A program made the translations under genes and the position numbers. Below, piece by piece: positions 24,482-36,064 of a stretch of DNA of 64,000 nucleotides. Location: assembly GCA_963930645.1 (NCBI GenBank), contig OZ005656.1, forward strand, positions 274,041,095 to 274,105,094, in the 5' to 3' direction. Under the pieces are notes generated by a model. That model had not been told where the DNA came from. It ran no database searches and saw only the letters and a program-made list of their open reading frames with translations. The stretch is from Salticus scenicus. Lineage: Eukaryota > Arthropoda > Arachnida > Araneae > Salticidae. Position 1 is the stretch's first letter, and each line of letters opens with the position of its first letter.

Positions 24482-25582
24482 CCCTGGGGTACTTCAACCC
24501 CAGGGGGGGGAAGCGATGCCCCCCCATGCACAAAATTTTTTTCCTAGTTACGTACTACTATTATTAATAATTCATATTAATTTTACAAACACAAGTGTAA
24601 AATAACTCTTATTATGCACATTTATACGAATTTTTGTCCTATGCTGCCATGTTAAAAATTTAGATAAAATGCTATCACAGCGCCACCTGTTGAGCTATTG
24701 ATCCCCAAATATAATCAGCAACAGTTTATGTCGGGGACCAACTAAATACCAAGTTTGGTAAAATTTCGTTAAAAAAAAAAAAAAAAAAATACGATTATTT
24801 TTCTAAGTTTTTTTTTTGTTAAAAGTAAAAAAAATCGATAACTTTGTTTTAAATTATCACAGATTTATGGTTCAACCATTCGTTTTAAAGGTATTGACGA
24901 GATCTTTCGAATGATACCCATCTTCAAAATTTAACCCCCCGGGGGGGGGTACTTCCCCCCCAGGGGGGGAACCGATGCCCCCCCATGCACAATTTTTTTT
25001 TCCTAGTTAACTACTACTATCATCAATAATTCAAATTCATTTTACAATCACAAGTTTAAAATAACTCTAATTATGCCCATTTATACGGAATTTTGTCCTA
25101 TTCTGCCATGTTAAAAATTTGCATAAAATGCGATTACAGCGCCACCTGTTGAGCTATTGATCCCCAAATCTAATGGGCACCAGTTCATGTCAGGGTGCAA
25201 CGAAATACCAAGTTTGGTTAAATTTCATTCATATGTTCGTGAGATACAGCGTCCACAAAAAAATGATACAGACAGACAGACACACAGACAGACAGACAGA
25301 CAGACACACAGACAGACATTTTCTAAAAACTATCAATTCGTGTTCAGGACATCCCAAAACGTGTAGATCCGTCAAAAAACGGAGGTCGAAAATTTTCGCG
25401 AATCCAATACTTTCTCTATATTACATATAGAAGAAAGTAAAAATTATAAGACACACTAACATTTTAATTAAAACACCTGCTTTTTTTCGAAAATAATGTG
25501 CAATATCCAAATTTTCTGCACACTGTTTTGACGTCAGCAATTAACTAAAGCAGACGATAACCGACTTCACGCATTTACAAAC

Positions 25583-26602
25583 ATTCCACGAGGTACAGAA
25601 TTAAAAGAAAGTGAAATTCGCGAAATTTGGAAATTAAATGGAACTGGTGCTTTAATTAATAATATTTCAAAATTTATTAAACGCTCTAGATGTGCATTTA
25701 GAAATGTTTTGAAAAGAGGAATTAATGGATCGGTGATTGAAAGATCTGGACGTACCCCTTGCTTCTCCTCGAGAGACAGACGCCATGTGCTTTCGCTCGC
25801 TACATATGATAAGATTAAAAATGCTTTGAAACTGAATTGTTCAAGGAGAACCATTCGCAGGGTGTAGCATAATGCTTCCTAAGTGAAATATAAAAAATTG
25901 AAGAAAAAAACCACCACTTGTAAGCCGGCACAAAATGGAGCGTCTAAACTTTGCTAAACAAACTATGGCCTGGACCTCCAATTGGTACTCTGTGTTATTT
26001 TCCGATAAAAAAAAAAAGTTTAACCAGGATGGTCCTGACTGGTTTCAGTATTATTGGCATGATTTACGGAAGTCTCCTCATGTACTAATGAGCCGCCAAA
26101 TGGGTGGAGGCTCAGTAATGGTTTGGGCTGGCTTTTCGGCTCAAGGGAAAACGGATATTGTTTTTGTGCATTCAAGAATAAATTCCGAAAAGTATAAGAA
26201 TCTTCTTAAAGATCGACTAGCCATATACGGAGAACTTCTTTGTGGCGAAAACTACACTTTCCAGCACGATAACGCGTCGATTCATGCATCACACGAAACA
26301 AAAAAGTGACTTTCAGAGCAAAGTATCAATGTTCTCCTATGGCCTTATCGCTCCACAGACTTAAATCCCATCGAAAACTTGTGGGGGATCTTAGCTCGTG
26401 CAGTTTACCGAAATGGGAGGCAGTTTATATGTGTCGAAGACCTAAAGAATGCTATAAAATGTGCTTGGAAAGAACTGTGTTGAGATATTTTGTTAGAATT
26501 GATAGATTCGATGCCGAATCGCATCTTTCATGTTATAAAAAACAATGGCGGCTCGACCAAATGTAGAATAACCATGTTAGAGAATTTTCTTTTAGACCAT
26601 TA
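25583..26602 (+). pseudogene. Tc1-family DD34E transposase, inactivated
   Basis: The N-terminal part (25583-25867) encodes the paired-like HTH DNA-binding region, with the G-R-T hook between its two subdomains, and ends in a stop. A frameshift near 25930 leads to the catalytic part, starting M-E-R-L-N-F-A-K. Catalytic residues are the Asp in V-L-F-S-D (about 26004), the Asp in F-Q-H-D-N-A (about 26268), and, 34 residues later, the Glu in D-L-N-P-I-E-N (about 26373): DD34E. Two in-frame TGA codons, at 26307-26309 and near 26479, stand where TGG (Trp) would be expected. The start codon is ATT rather than ATG. The enzyme would cut and paste the element at TA sites; this copy cannot encode it. 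Confidence 0.85.
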
Positions 26603-26897
26603 GTGTCTGCTAATTATGTTTACAACTGTATTTGGAAAAAACGGTTGGTGTCCTATAATTTTGTCCATTATGTTTTTAAGTTTTTTCATTAAATTGTATG
26701 AAAATATCATTATTATAAAGTAATTATATATCATAACAGAATAAATTTATGTTTTTGACGTATTTGATAAAACATTTTTAAGCTCTGAATCTTTTCTTTC
26801 ACTATTTGTCAAATTAGATAGGTGTCTTATAATTATGTCCACCACTGTACGTTACTAGAGTGCATCTCCGTTATCGAAACAAGTAACCATCAAAGAA

Positions 26898-27272
26898 ACC
26901 ACGTGATGAGTGCCTTTTCATTTACACCCTAGATGGTCATGGCTTCATCTCTCCTCGGACAAGGGGTGGCAAAGATTTTTCGGCGTGTTATCCAGCTGCG
27001 CCGAGAAAAATGCCGAAGTATTGTTATGCATTTGGATGCAAAGAAAAAATGTGTCAAAGGAGGACATTTATTATGTTATAAATAAGTTTAAACTTTTAAA
27101 TTTAACTGATATAGTAATGAAATATTTAATGAAATATTTAAGGCCCAAGATGAAAGTTTCTTTCACTGCATGTGCAATAAATGACTTTTAAAAGTAGCAT
27201 AAGACATGTTTATATTTAAAATGAATTTCAAATTGCAATTATTAATAAATTATATTTCACTCATCACGTGAC
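26898..27272. repeat. CACGTGATGAGTG inverted pair
   Basis: CACGTGATGAGTG at 26900-26912 and CACTCATCACGTG at 27258-27270 are a perfect 13-bp inverted pair, each containing the E-box CACGTG. The THAP-like mini-ORF lies between them, so the pair may be the ends of a small element. No target duplication was defined. Confidence 0.55.
27010..27081 (+). CDS. THAP-like N-terminal mini-ORF (fragment)
   Basis: An ATG at 27010 begins M-P-K-Y-C-Y-A-F-G-C-K, which has the opening of THAP domains: Met-Pro, then C-x4-C with Gly before the second Cys. The frame stops after 23 codons. The remaining THAP landmarks (C-x2-H, AVPTF box) are not seen downstream. THAP is a C2CH zinc-binding DNA-binding domain found in P-element transposases and in cellular regulators. 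This could be a first exon, a P-type transposon remnant, or chance, since the match rests on about 11 residues. Confidence 0.35.
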   Translation: MPKYCYAFGCKEKMCQRRTFIML

Positions 27273-27396
27273 CAACGAAAATAACGCTCAATCTTGGGAT
27301 AGAAACTTCAGTATTGAATGAATGGTAAATGTTCTAGGGTATTACGGTTATCCGAAGTATACAGAAGAAATGAAAGTTTAAAAATCCAATTAAAGG

Positions 27397-28702
27397 AAAT
27401 AATGTGGTGTGTCACTTACACGATTTTCTCTTACCCTGAAATTTAATACTATAAGTACGGATTGGAGACTAAGGGTTAAGATAACGAGTACTGTTATGTA
27501 AACGTATGTTAAAACAATTCAAATTAGGCTTCGAAACAGCTTTATTTGACAAATATTTCAATGTGAGGGGGCTACCACCTCCCCCAACCCCCCGTTTCAT
27601 TATTGCACCTACATTTATAGAGAATTTAAATCTGTTATTATGTTCAAAAGTTCATTTAAAATTATTTAGACAACTTTAACAAGCATCATTCCTTGTAACT
27701 TACCAATCTTGAACAAACTTTTCTAGTAACAAACGTATTCACTTCAAAATACATCTTTTGGATCGCCTGAAATTATTTGTTTTTAATTTGCTCTAACAGA
27801 TACAGGCAAAGATCGAACTATAAACTTTGACTTCGGTATTCAGGAAGCCTCAAAACATGTAAATATACAAGAAACCAATCGATGAATATTTAGCTTAAAA
27901 AAAAATACGTTATTTACCATATGGCTTGGAGGAATTAATTTCAGTTCCTGAGCAGCTTTCCAGGACTTGATAAAATACTTTATTATATAGTATATTATAG
28001 TAAAGCACTTCCGCTAACAAATAAAAAAGAATTTCATGGCTTAATGATTGGAATCTCTGTATATCTTCTGAAATTTATGTACACATCACATGGTACATAT
28101 AAATATAATCCTATATTAATAACACACACCACAACTTGAAATACACATCCATCAATTTTTAAGTATTGTCGCATTTTAATCTAGTTCTTTTGTGTAGCCT
28201 TGTAAACAAAAAAGTGAATGATTTCTATACCATATTCTACATGAAACATGCGTTTACGCATACATAAAATATATGTTTTTCATTTGGTTTAGTGCAGTCT
28301 ATAGATGCTATAGAACTTTCTGCTATAATTTGGATATGCTGATAACGGACAGACACACACAAACAGACATATTCTACTTATCTGCTATTTCCTCTATAGA
28401 CGCAATGTATTTGAATTCTCTTGGGTGTTCCCTGTACACGAACCAATTTCTTGATCTCAACGAAAAGCTTAGTGTAGCATCCATATATGATACACATTTA
28501 GAATACCAAGTTTGAACTTTCTGCTATAATTTGGATATTCTGATAATGGACAGACACACACACAGAGAGACAGACCAACCGCTAAAAACAGAATTTTTAG
28601 GTTCAGGAGACCTCAAAACGTGTAAGTATAACAAAAACTCACTTTCGTAAATTTGACCCAAAAACAATACTTTCTTTACCTTATGGGTAAGAGAAAGTAA
28701 AA
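27397..28702 (-). mobile_element. Helentron-like element, family Hb, copy 1
   Basis: On the minus strand the 5' end is TTTTTACTTTCTCTTACCC, folding on TAAAGAAAGT, followed by a GT/GTCT-rich tract. The 3' end has the inverted motif GGTAAGAGAAAATCG, hairpin GTGTAAGTGACACAC, and CACATTATTT. It contains a C-run block (27560-27595) and an internal duplicated portion (28270-28380 and 28500-28600 share the ATTTGGATATGCTGATAA stretch). Noncoding. It aligns along its length with 45006-46262. Confidence 0.7.
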
Positions 28703-29679
28703 ATTGTGAAAAATTGTTGCATTAAAAAAAAGAATATGTGTATAATATGTTTGGTATCAATGCAAATCCATTGAACCTTAAAGGATTAATCTATTTTTTT
28801 TTTTTTTTAATGAAATACATAAAAAATTAGAATAATTTATTTTCAAAGTTTTAACAGTAAATCGATGAATTAAACTTTTCTATAAAAACAAGTAAATGAT
28901 ATAATTAGTTTAATTAAGTAAAAAATATTCACTGTAGCAAGAACAACTCATTTAAAAAACAATTAAAAATAATCACCATTCTGAAAAATGCTATTATTTT
29001 AAACATTAGCACAGAAAACACTTTGTTGTGATAGTTGTAATTAATCTAAAACGGCGCACTCAATTATGTTGAGGTAGCTAAAATTACCATTAACGTTATA
29101 AAAGTATTGAACAACTTCATCATGCTAGATCTGTTGAATTTTACCATAAATCAGTTTTTAATAGATTTTATATCGTACTTTAGATGAAAAAATAATAATA
29201 ATAAGTTTTGTGCTTAAAATTAGATTTAAAACTATAGAAAAGTAAATTAATATGTAAAACAAAATCACATTTAAAGACATCCTTTTAAATGAAACATTAT
29301 TATTAGTTTATCTCTTCTCATAAAAGTTTTATATATTAAACAGCCATAAAAAATTTAATCAAAAAATTTTAGTCTTTAATTACATTCACTTTGTTTTCAC
29401 AATGTTTTTTGTTTCTATAGACATATGTTTATTTCAAATTTAGATTGTATTACAAAAGCTCATATAAATTAAATTTTGAAAAAATCGTATTTAGGATACA
29501 AATAAAACCATTGTATGAGTGGGTGTGAACCACTGAACCGATTTAACCAAACTTAACATAATTACTAGTAGATAATATACTATAATAACATGGGTTAATG
29601 CACTGTGTGTGTTTTAAATATTTTAACGCATGCACAATGGGTGGGGGGGGGGGATGAAAACCCCTGCCGTAAATCATAC
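28703..29679. other. AT-rich DNA, no gene seen
   Basis: No supported gene. The last 180 bp (CCACTGAACCGATTTAACC and a G-run at 29641-29653) resembles the interior of a Helitron-type repeat but has no clear ends. Confidence 0.5.
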
Positions 29680-30710
29680 TTTTACTTTCTCTCACCCATA
29701 GGGTCGAGAAAATATTGTTTTAGGGTCGTACTTTCCAACGTTAGTTTTTGTTATATTTACATGTTCTGAGGTAGCCTGAATACGAAAATCATGTTTTTAG
29801 CGAATGGTCTGTGTGTCTGTCTAAGTGTGTGTCTGTTATCAGCATATCTCAAAAACAAATTATGGCAGAAAGTTCAAACTCGGTATTCTAAATGTGTATC
29901 ATAGAGGGATGCTACAGTAAGCTTTTCGTTGAGATGAAGCAAATGGTTCGTGTACAGGGACACTTGAAATTATTCAAATACATTACGTCTATGGGGGAAA
30001 TTGCAGGTAAGTAGAGTTTAACATCTATAGACTGCACTAAACCAAATGAAAGGAATATATATTTTTTGTAATACAGTTAGTCAACTGGGAAAATTTTTTT
30101 GTGTATATAGGAGTCTCGCCTCTCCCCCCCCCCCCTCCTGGGTGGAAGTCCCCCCTCGAGGGGAGTAAATTTTCATGATGATTATCTTTCAAAAGAGCTC
30201 GCCAATACCTTTAAAACGAATGATTGAACCATCGATCTGCGATAATTTAAAATAAAGTTATCGATTTTTTTTTTCATTTCTAACAACAACAACAACAACA
30301 ATAATAATAATAATAATGTAATATTGAGAATAAATTCAACTTTTTTTTGGATATTTAGTGATATACTACTTCTGTAATATGGAAATCGTCTGCAGTATCA
30401 TAAAAGATAATTTGTATAAATAATATTTTTAATATATTTTTTTTTTTTTAAGAACAGAATTATTTTTTAATAACCGAATTAAATTCTATATAAATTTACG
30501 TGCATTAATGAAACGGGGGATTGAGGGGGGCGGTAGCCCCCCTCACACAGAACAAATTTTCATATAAAACTCTTCCGAAGCCTAATTTGAATTGTTTAAC
30601 ATATGTTTACATAACAGTGCTCGTGATCTTACCTCTTAATCTCTAACCTGCATTTATAGTATTAAATTTCACGGTAAGAGAAAGTCGTGTGAGTGACACA
30701 CCAGATTATT
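29680..30710 (+). mobile_element. Helentron-like element, family Hb, copy 2 (chimeric with Ha)
   Basis: The 5' end TTTTACTTTCTCTCACCC is at 29680. The 3' end GGTAAGAGAAAGTCG is at 30673, with hairpin GTGTGAGTGACACAC and CAGATTATT. Between about 30065 and 30260 the sequence is Ha, not Hb: AGTCAACTGGGAAAATTTTT, a C-run block, then ACCTTTAAAACGAATG. The Ha stretch has neither Ha terminus. A CAA/TAA microsatellite at 30284-30317 marks the return. Confidence 0.7.
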
Positions 30711-30817
30711 TTATAGTAAAATGCAGCTAAATTTGATACGCAGGCTACATGTAATGTATAAATTCTCCCTCAAAAGATTAGTTTTTTCAAAAGTGATTCA
30801 TTTGTAGCAGACCATCA

Positions 30818-30849
<32 letters not shown>

Positions 30850-30905
30850 CTCAAGATTTTTTTAATAATTATATTAATTAAAAGTTTTGACTTTTTATTA
30901 TAAAA

Positions 30906-32000
30906 CTACCAGGCTTCGCCCGCTTCGCTGGACCCTATTTTTAAATGAATCACTATAATTACTGAATTCTCAAAATTGCATTAATTTTTATCACGTGAAA
31001 AAAAAAAAGCGAAACAAAATCTGATTAGGAAAAATGTCGATTTGTAAATATCGAAAACCTCTATGTACAAATTTTGAACGATCTAACTCTATTTTTATTT
31101 TTTTGCCCCCATCCCCTCCCCCCTTCTCGCCCATCCTAATAACTATACATTTTCGGAAATATCCCCATTCGACTTGCAGGCCTTTAAAACCTATATGTAC
31201 CAATTTTGAATGCCCTAACTGTACTTCTATTTGTTTTTGCCCATAGCCCCCTCCCCCATACCGCTCCACCCCCTTCCCGCACCTCCTAATAACTTTACAA
31301 ATTCGAAAATACCCGCAATCGATTTGTAAGTATCGAAAACCTCTAAATACCAAATTTGAACAATCTAACTCTATTTTTATTTTTTTTTGCCCCCCCTCTC
31401 CCCTCCCCCCTTCTCTCCCTTCCTAATAACTTTACATTTTTGAAAATATCCCCATTCGACTTCTAGGCTATTGAAACCTATCTGTACCAATTTTGAAAGG
31501 CCTAACTGTATTTCTAATTGTTTTTGCCCCTGCTTCCCCACCTGGGGGCTGAATTTTTAAAATTCCTGAAATTGGTTTTTAGATATTTGTATTAGCTATA
31601 TTTTATAGCAAAAATTTCACGTATATCTGTTTTTTTTTTGTTTGAGATATATAGGATTATGCGAAATCGCATTTTTCGCATGTGAAATTCCGTTTTGCCC
31701 CCTCCGCCGCCCCCCCCCCCTTCCGTTGGGAACCGAATTTCGAAAATTCCAGAAATTGGTTTTTAGACATTTATATATTTAAATTTTACGGATATCTGTT
31801 TTTTTGTTTGAGATATGAAGTATTTTTTGAATTCACGTTTTGTCCCCCTCCCCCCCTTAAGGGGCGAATTTTTTCAATTTTTTTTTTCCTAAACCATCCC
31901 TGACCTATAAGCAAAAAAACAAAAAGAGAATGATCGAAATCGGTCAAGCCGTTTACGATTTTATAAAGGACATACAGACAAACATTCATTTATATATAGA
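30906..32000 (-). mobile_element. Helitron (non-autonomous), copy 1
   Basis: On the minus strand the element begins TCTATATATAAATG (complement ending at 32000) directly after A. It ends in a GCGAAGCGGGCGAAGCC hairpin region and CTGGTAG, a decayed CTAG, before T. The interior has at least four tandem segments, each with a C-run block and the sequence CCCCATTCGACTTGCAGGCC or CGAAAACCTCTA. These segments are the apparent source of the 47.3-50.7 kb satellite. The AAAATGT-type ORFs on both strands are repeat artefacts. Confidence 0.75.
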
Positions 32001-32202
32001 TAGATAGATAATTCATTTAAATACAGTGGCCCGCAACTAGGGCAAAGTTAGACATTAGATCAATATTATAAGACTGTTTTATTGCTTTCTTCTATATACA
32101 TATAATAAGGAAGTATTGGATTCGTAAAAATTTCTGTCTGTGATTTCTGTCTGTGATCTGCACGTTTCGAGATGTCCTGAGCACGGTTTGACTATTTTAA
32201 AA

Positions 32203-33058
32203 CTAGTATGATGTGGCCAACACATGACTTTCTTCTATATAATTTTACACAAAATTTGTTCAACTATTCATTAAATTATTAAATTATTTTCCATTATAAA
32301 TGCAGACGATTTTTATCTGACACAATTATATATGTATGTATATATTACTAATTGCCGAAAGAAAGTCTATTTCTTGCAATTATCAGAAGAAATACGATTT
32401 TTATTTATTTATTTATTTATTTATTTTTATTTTATTTTATTTTTTTCGTTAAAAAAAAATCGATAACTTTGTTTAAATTACCACAGATCTATTGTTCAAC
32501 CATTCGTTTTAAAGGTATTGACGAGATCTTTCAAAAGATACCCATATCGAAAATTTACTTCGCCTGGGGTGTACTTCTCCCCCAGGGGGGGGGAGATATG
32601 CTCCAACATGCACAATTTGTTTTTTCTGTATTTTACTACTACTATTATCAACAATTCAAAATCAGTACACGTTACAATGACACGTTAAAAATAACTTTCA
32701 TTATGTACATTTATACCAAATTCTGTCCTATACTGCCATGATAAAAATTTAGATAAAATAGGATCACAGCGCCACCTGTTGAGCGATTGATCCCCGAATC
32801 TAATCAGCACCAATTTATGTCAAGGTACAACTATATACCAAGTTTGATTAAATTTCGTTCATTGGCTCGTGTGATACAGCGTCCACAAAAATTTTGATAT
32901 ACACACATACACAGACACACAGACTGACAGACATTTTTTAAAAGCAGTCAAATCTTGTTCAGGACATTCTAAAACGTGTAAATCTATCGAAAACTGGAGT
33001 TGGAAATTTTCACGAATTCAACACTTTCTCTATATATACATATAGAAGAAAGTAAAAA
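32203..33058 (-). mobile_element. Inner Ha element (complete), nested in another Ha
   Basis: CTAG (complement at 32203) is preceded on the minus strand by ATGTGTTGGCCACATCATA. The 5' end T-rich plus ACTTTCTTCTATATG lies at 33058-33035. A GT/GTCT tract is at 32900-32935, a C/G block at 32575-32592, and CAGCGCCACCTGTTGAGC at 32767. At about 856 bp it is the most compact Ha copy in the window and a good type copy. Confidence 0.8.
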
Positions 33059-33250
33059 TATCTGTGTGTGTGCATCACACATTTTGTGGATGTTCGAATC
33101 ATGAACGAAATTTAACCAAACTTGGTATTTAGTTGGATCATGGCTTAAACTGGTACTGATTACATTTGGGGATTAATCGTTCAACAGGTGGTGCTGTCAT
33201 TCTCTTTTATTTTTATAAACTTTTAACATGGCAGTATAGGACAAAATTTC

Positions 33251-33251
<1 letters not shown>

Positions 33252-33316
<65 letters not shown>
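33252..33316. repeat. (TA)n microsatellite
   Basis: About 32 uninterrupted TA units. The tyrosine-isoleucine ORF over it is an artefact. Confidence 0.95.
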
Positions 33317-33320
<4 letters not shown>

Positions 33321-33495
33321 AATGAGAGTTAGTTTACCGCATGATTGTAAAATTATTATAAATTTTTGGTAGCAATAGTTGTAGTAAACAACAAGGGAAA
33401 AAAGTGTGCATCTAGGAGCCTAAGCTCCCCTCCCCCCCCCCCATGTATTTTTTTAATATAGATATCTTTCGAAAGGACTCATTAATACCTTTAAA

Positions 33496-33750
33496 AATAA
33501 CCGCCCAAACGGTGTGGTGCTTAGCGTCCCTTGACTTCTACACGGTTGGGCCTGGGTTAGAATCCCGGAGAAGGCATGGATGTGTTGTCCCTGTTAGGGA
33601 TAGCGATGACCGTCCATTGGGTGCCCCTTCACAAATGGTCATCAATTCGGCAACCCTCCTCCCTTCTCCGGCCAATGCTTAGTTGCAAGTGCCGCGCCAT
33701 TGGACAAAAAAAAAAAAATAAATAAAAAAAAAAAATAAAAAAAAAACTTA
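33496..33750 (+). mobile_element. tRNA-derived SINE with poly(A)-rich tail
   Basis: The head contains an A-box-like TGTGGTGCTTAGCGTC and a B-box-like GGGTTAGAATCCC 34 nt further on, as in tRNA-derived SINEs. The body runs to GCCGCGCCATTGG and the tail is A-rich with AAAT units (33707-33748). It interrupts the Ha sequence CCTTTAAAA...GAACC. A clear target-site duplication could not be read because both flanks are A-rich. Confidence 0.7.
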
Positions 33751-33804
33751 CGGATGAACCGTGAATCAGTGACAATTTAAAATATGGTTATATATATATA
33801 TATA

Positions 33805-34355
33805 TCTGTATATATATATAAATTACGTGTCACGATGTTTGTCCGGGGTAAACTCCTAAACTAAAGAACCGATTTTAATGAAATTTTGCACACTGTGTGC
33901 AGTTTGGTCCAACTTGAGAGATAGGATATTTTTTATCTCAATTTATTGTCACAATATTGTTTTATTGCAATTATTTGTTAATTATAGACCTTTATTAAAG
34001 TTGCTCCAAAATATCTGTGAATTCCATTAATTTAATTGTTGCCAAAAAAAAAAAAAAAAAAAAAAAAAATACGAGTTCATTTTCTTTCGACATAAAAATA
34101 AATACATTTAATCAAACGTGAACGTTAAAAAATTATAAAAAGTTAAATTATGCATCTCACGAAAATTGACGTCATAATCAATTTAAAGATTTTATACACA
34201 TTGATAAAGTGCTAATGTAGTTCTATCATAGATATAGTAATATATATAGATCTCTCATCCCCATGTTATCGTACAAAGATTTTTGATGCCGAAAAAAAAA
34301 AAAAAATAATAATAATAATAAAAGCTTTGGAAACAGCCATTAAGTGGTATTGAAA

Positions 34356-34386
<31 letters not shown>

Positions 34387-35295
34387 GAAAGAAATATGAA
34401 TTTGAAACTGTATCTGGAGTCTTCCATTCCCCTTTAGCAAATAAATTATTCATAAATTTTATTTGCTAAAATATTAGTATGTATTCCCGTGTGTATTCAC
34501 TCGGGGAAAGACGGCCATATTTTGGTAAAAACATCGTCTTTTCCCTAATGAAAAGGAGTAACTTTTTTCTCCCCAAAGATCACTCTATTCTATATATGCT
34601 ATACTATATCTATGAGTTCTATACGCAAGCGAAGTGTGACTCACTGACCGTCTGCGCAGCCAAGAAAAAGATTTCCTATGTTAATTGCCCACTGGATTTT
34701 TTGTAAGAAATTATTAAAAATCGAGGAAATTTATTTCCCGATTTTAATCCTTATATTTGGGTATAGATATGTATTAGTTATCGCGGGTGTTAGATTGAAT
34801 TATTTTGCTGTCAAATTGACAAAATTTTAATTTTAACTTTCAAAACTCTGTCGCCCTTGGCTTTTTATTATTATTATTATTATTATTTGGCGATCAAAAG
34901 CGTAACACGAAAATATACATGCCAGATGTATACATTGTATGAAATGTAATATGTATTATTCATTGTACGTATGTATGACATGTAATATGTATTGCACGAA
35001 ATATTGTTTCATATTATTCATTACTCTTTTAATATAAGTTGTTAAAATAACCATGATTTTTGAAAGGAATTAAATATTTTCGCCAGATAATTTGGCGATA
35101 TTCTTTTTTTTTTCGCCAAGGATGACAGAAATGAAATCTATTCCGTTGCAAAATATTAGTATCTTACTTACATCAGATATTTTATTTAGACATTTGAAAA
35201 CAAATTTGACTTCAAACTATGATAGAATATTTATCATTTTCCTTTTAATTAGTATATTATTAGTATATTAAAATTTAAAAGCATGGTATATAAAA

Positions 35296-35332
<37 letters not shown>

Positions 35333-36064
35333 CGTATAATTATTCTTATCTTAATCCTCAATGTTTCCCATCTTTATTAACTTGAATTTACTATTAAAAT
35401 TTTAACATACTCAAAAACTTCTCATCACTCCGTTAAAATACACTAAACTTTTCCAAAATCTTTTTCTATTTAAAATGATACATGTATTTACTTTAAATGT
35501 CCAATATTTCATAAGATTTCCAATTTTAAAGTTTTAAAATATTTATCAAATTTACTTATTTTTCTGGTTTAGCCTTATTGTTTTCCTTTTTATAATTACA
35601 GCTGTTGCCCTCTTTAAAATATTTAAAATGATGAGGTCATTTTATAGTAAAATTATCCATTATAGCATATATTATATTTCACTCCTCCATAAAAATTGAT
35701 TTTAAAATCGTCTGTTCCTTTTATACTTTTATTTTAATAGAATTTTAATAGAATTTAATTTATATATTAGTCATTTTAGCAATTTTATCCAAAGTAGCAT
35801 TAGAAATAATATATATCACTTCTCCATTAAAATTTATAGGACCCTACAGTAAAATTAATTTGTGCTTAATATCAACAATACGAAAATTTTTATCAATCGC
35901 TTCCAAATTTTGACCTAAGTTTCCAATCTCAACCCTGTGGGTTTTTACATCGGCTACAACGTTTTCGTCTTTGTTCGTAAATAATAATTTGACTGTACTA
36001 AATAGTTTACAGCCGTATAATTCAACGTATAACTTAGTCACAGCAACCGGGCCGGGTCTGCTAG
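33805..36064 (+). mobile_element. Helitron (non-autonomous), copy 2
   Basis: It begins A|TCTGTATATATATATAAATT, then ACGTGTCACGATGTTTGTCC, a 5' region I recognise from arthropod Helitrons. It ends in a short hairpin CCGGGCCGGG, GTCTG and CTAG (36061-36064) followed by T. No Rep or helicase frame is visible in the 2.26 kb. The interior has long poly(A)/poly(T) tracts (34042-34069, 34291-34305, 34353-34372, 35298-35330). Fragments of the same family occur at 51005-51300 (minus) and 57725-57880. Confidence 0.75.

Larger units (their letters stand above)
23863..25443 (-). mobile_element. Helentron-like element, family Ha, inserted in the Tc1 element
   Basis: On the minus strand the 5' end is T-rich plus ACTTTCTTCTATATG with a hairpin, then a GTCT microsatellite (complement at 25269-25317). 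The 3' end has ATATAGAAGAAAGTC, hairpin TGTGGTGGCCACA and CTAG (complement at 23863-23866), followed by TTT. The body holds two C/G-run blocks (about 24488-24520 and 24935-24980), two copies of CAGCGCCACCTGTTGAGC and the captured 250-bp segment at 24176-24425. Its insertion point in Tc1 fits integration next to T residues without a target duplication. Confidence 0.8.
23673..26849 (+). mobile_element. Tc1-type DNA transposon, split by an Ha element
   Basis: Terminal inverted repeats of about 117 bp begin CAGTGGAAGACATAATTATA at 23675 and end in the complement TAATTATGTCCACCACTG at 26847, flanked by TA. Right and left ends match through TTATTCTGTTAT. The transposase remnant is at 25583-26602. 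Removing the minus-strand Ha element at 23863-25443 leaves a Tc1 element of about 1.6 kb, the usual size. The DD34E spacing places it in the Tc1 branch. Confidence 0.88.
32076..33795 (+). mobile_element. Outer Ha element carrying a nested Ha, a TA array and a SINE
   Basis: The 5' end GCTTTCTTCTATATACATAT at 32084 is followed by the Ha start (GGATTCGTAAAAATTT). At 32203 it is interrupted by a complete minus-strand Ha element. At 33059 the outer copy resumes exactly where expected, with the microsatellite (CTGTGTGTGTG) and then GAAATTTAACCAAACTTGG. It continues through (TA)n at 33252-33316, a C-run at 33425-33442, and a SINE at 33496-33750. It fades out at AATTTAAAATATGG near 33788, just before a Helitron. 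No 3' terminus of the outer copy is visible. Confidence 0.75.

Noticed and set aside
25157..25430. ORFs with D-R-Q-T repeats
   Set aside because: This is the GACA microsatellite of the Ha element read in two frames.
26306..26566. 86-codon plus-strand ORF
   Set aside because: It is out of frame with the transposase; the D-L-N-P-I-E-N motif is in another frame, so this ORF is a shadow.
30991..31353. 120-codon minus-strand ORF
   Set aside because: It lies wholly within tandem segments of a non-autonomous Helitron, and the peptide repeats with the DNA.
36061..36064. Helitron Rep/helicase gene between 33805 and 36064
   Set aside because: No HUH or helicase motif in any frame; the element is non-autonomous.
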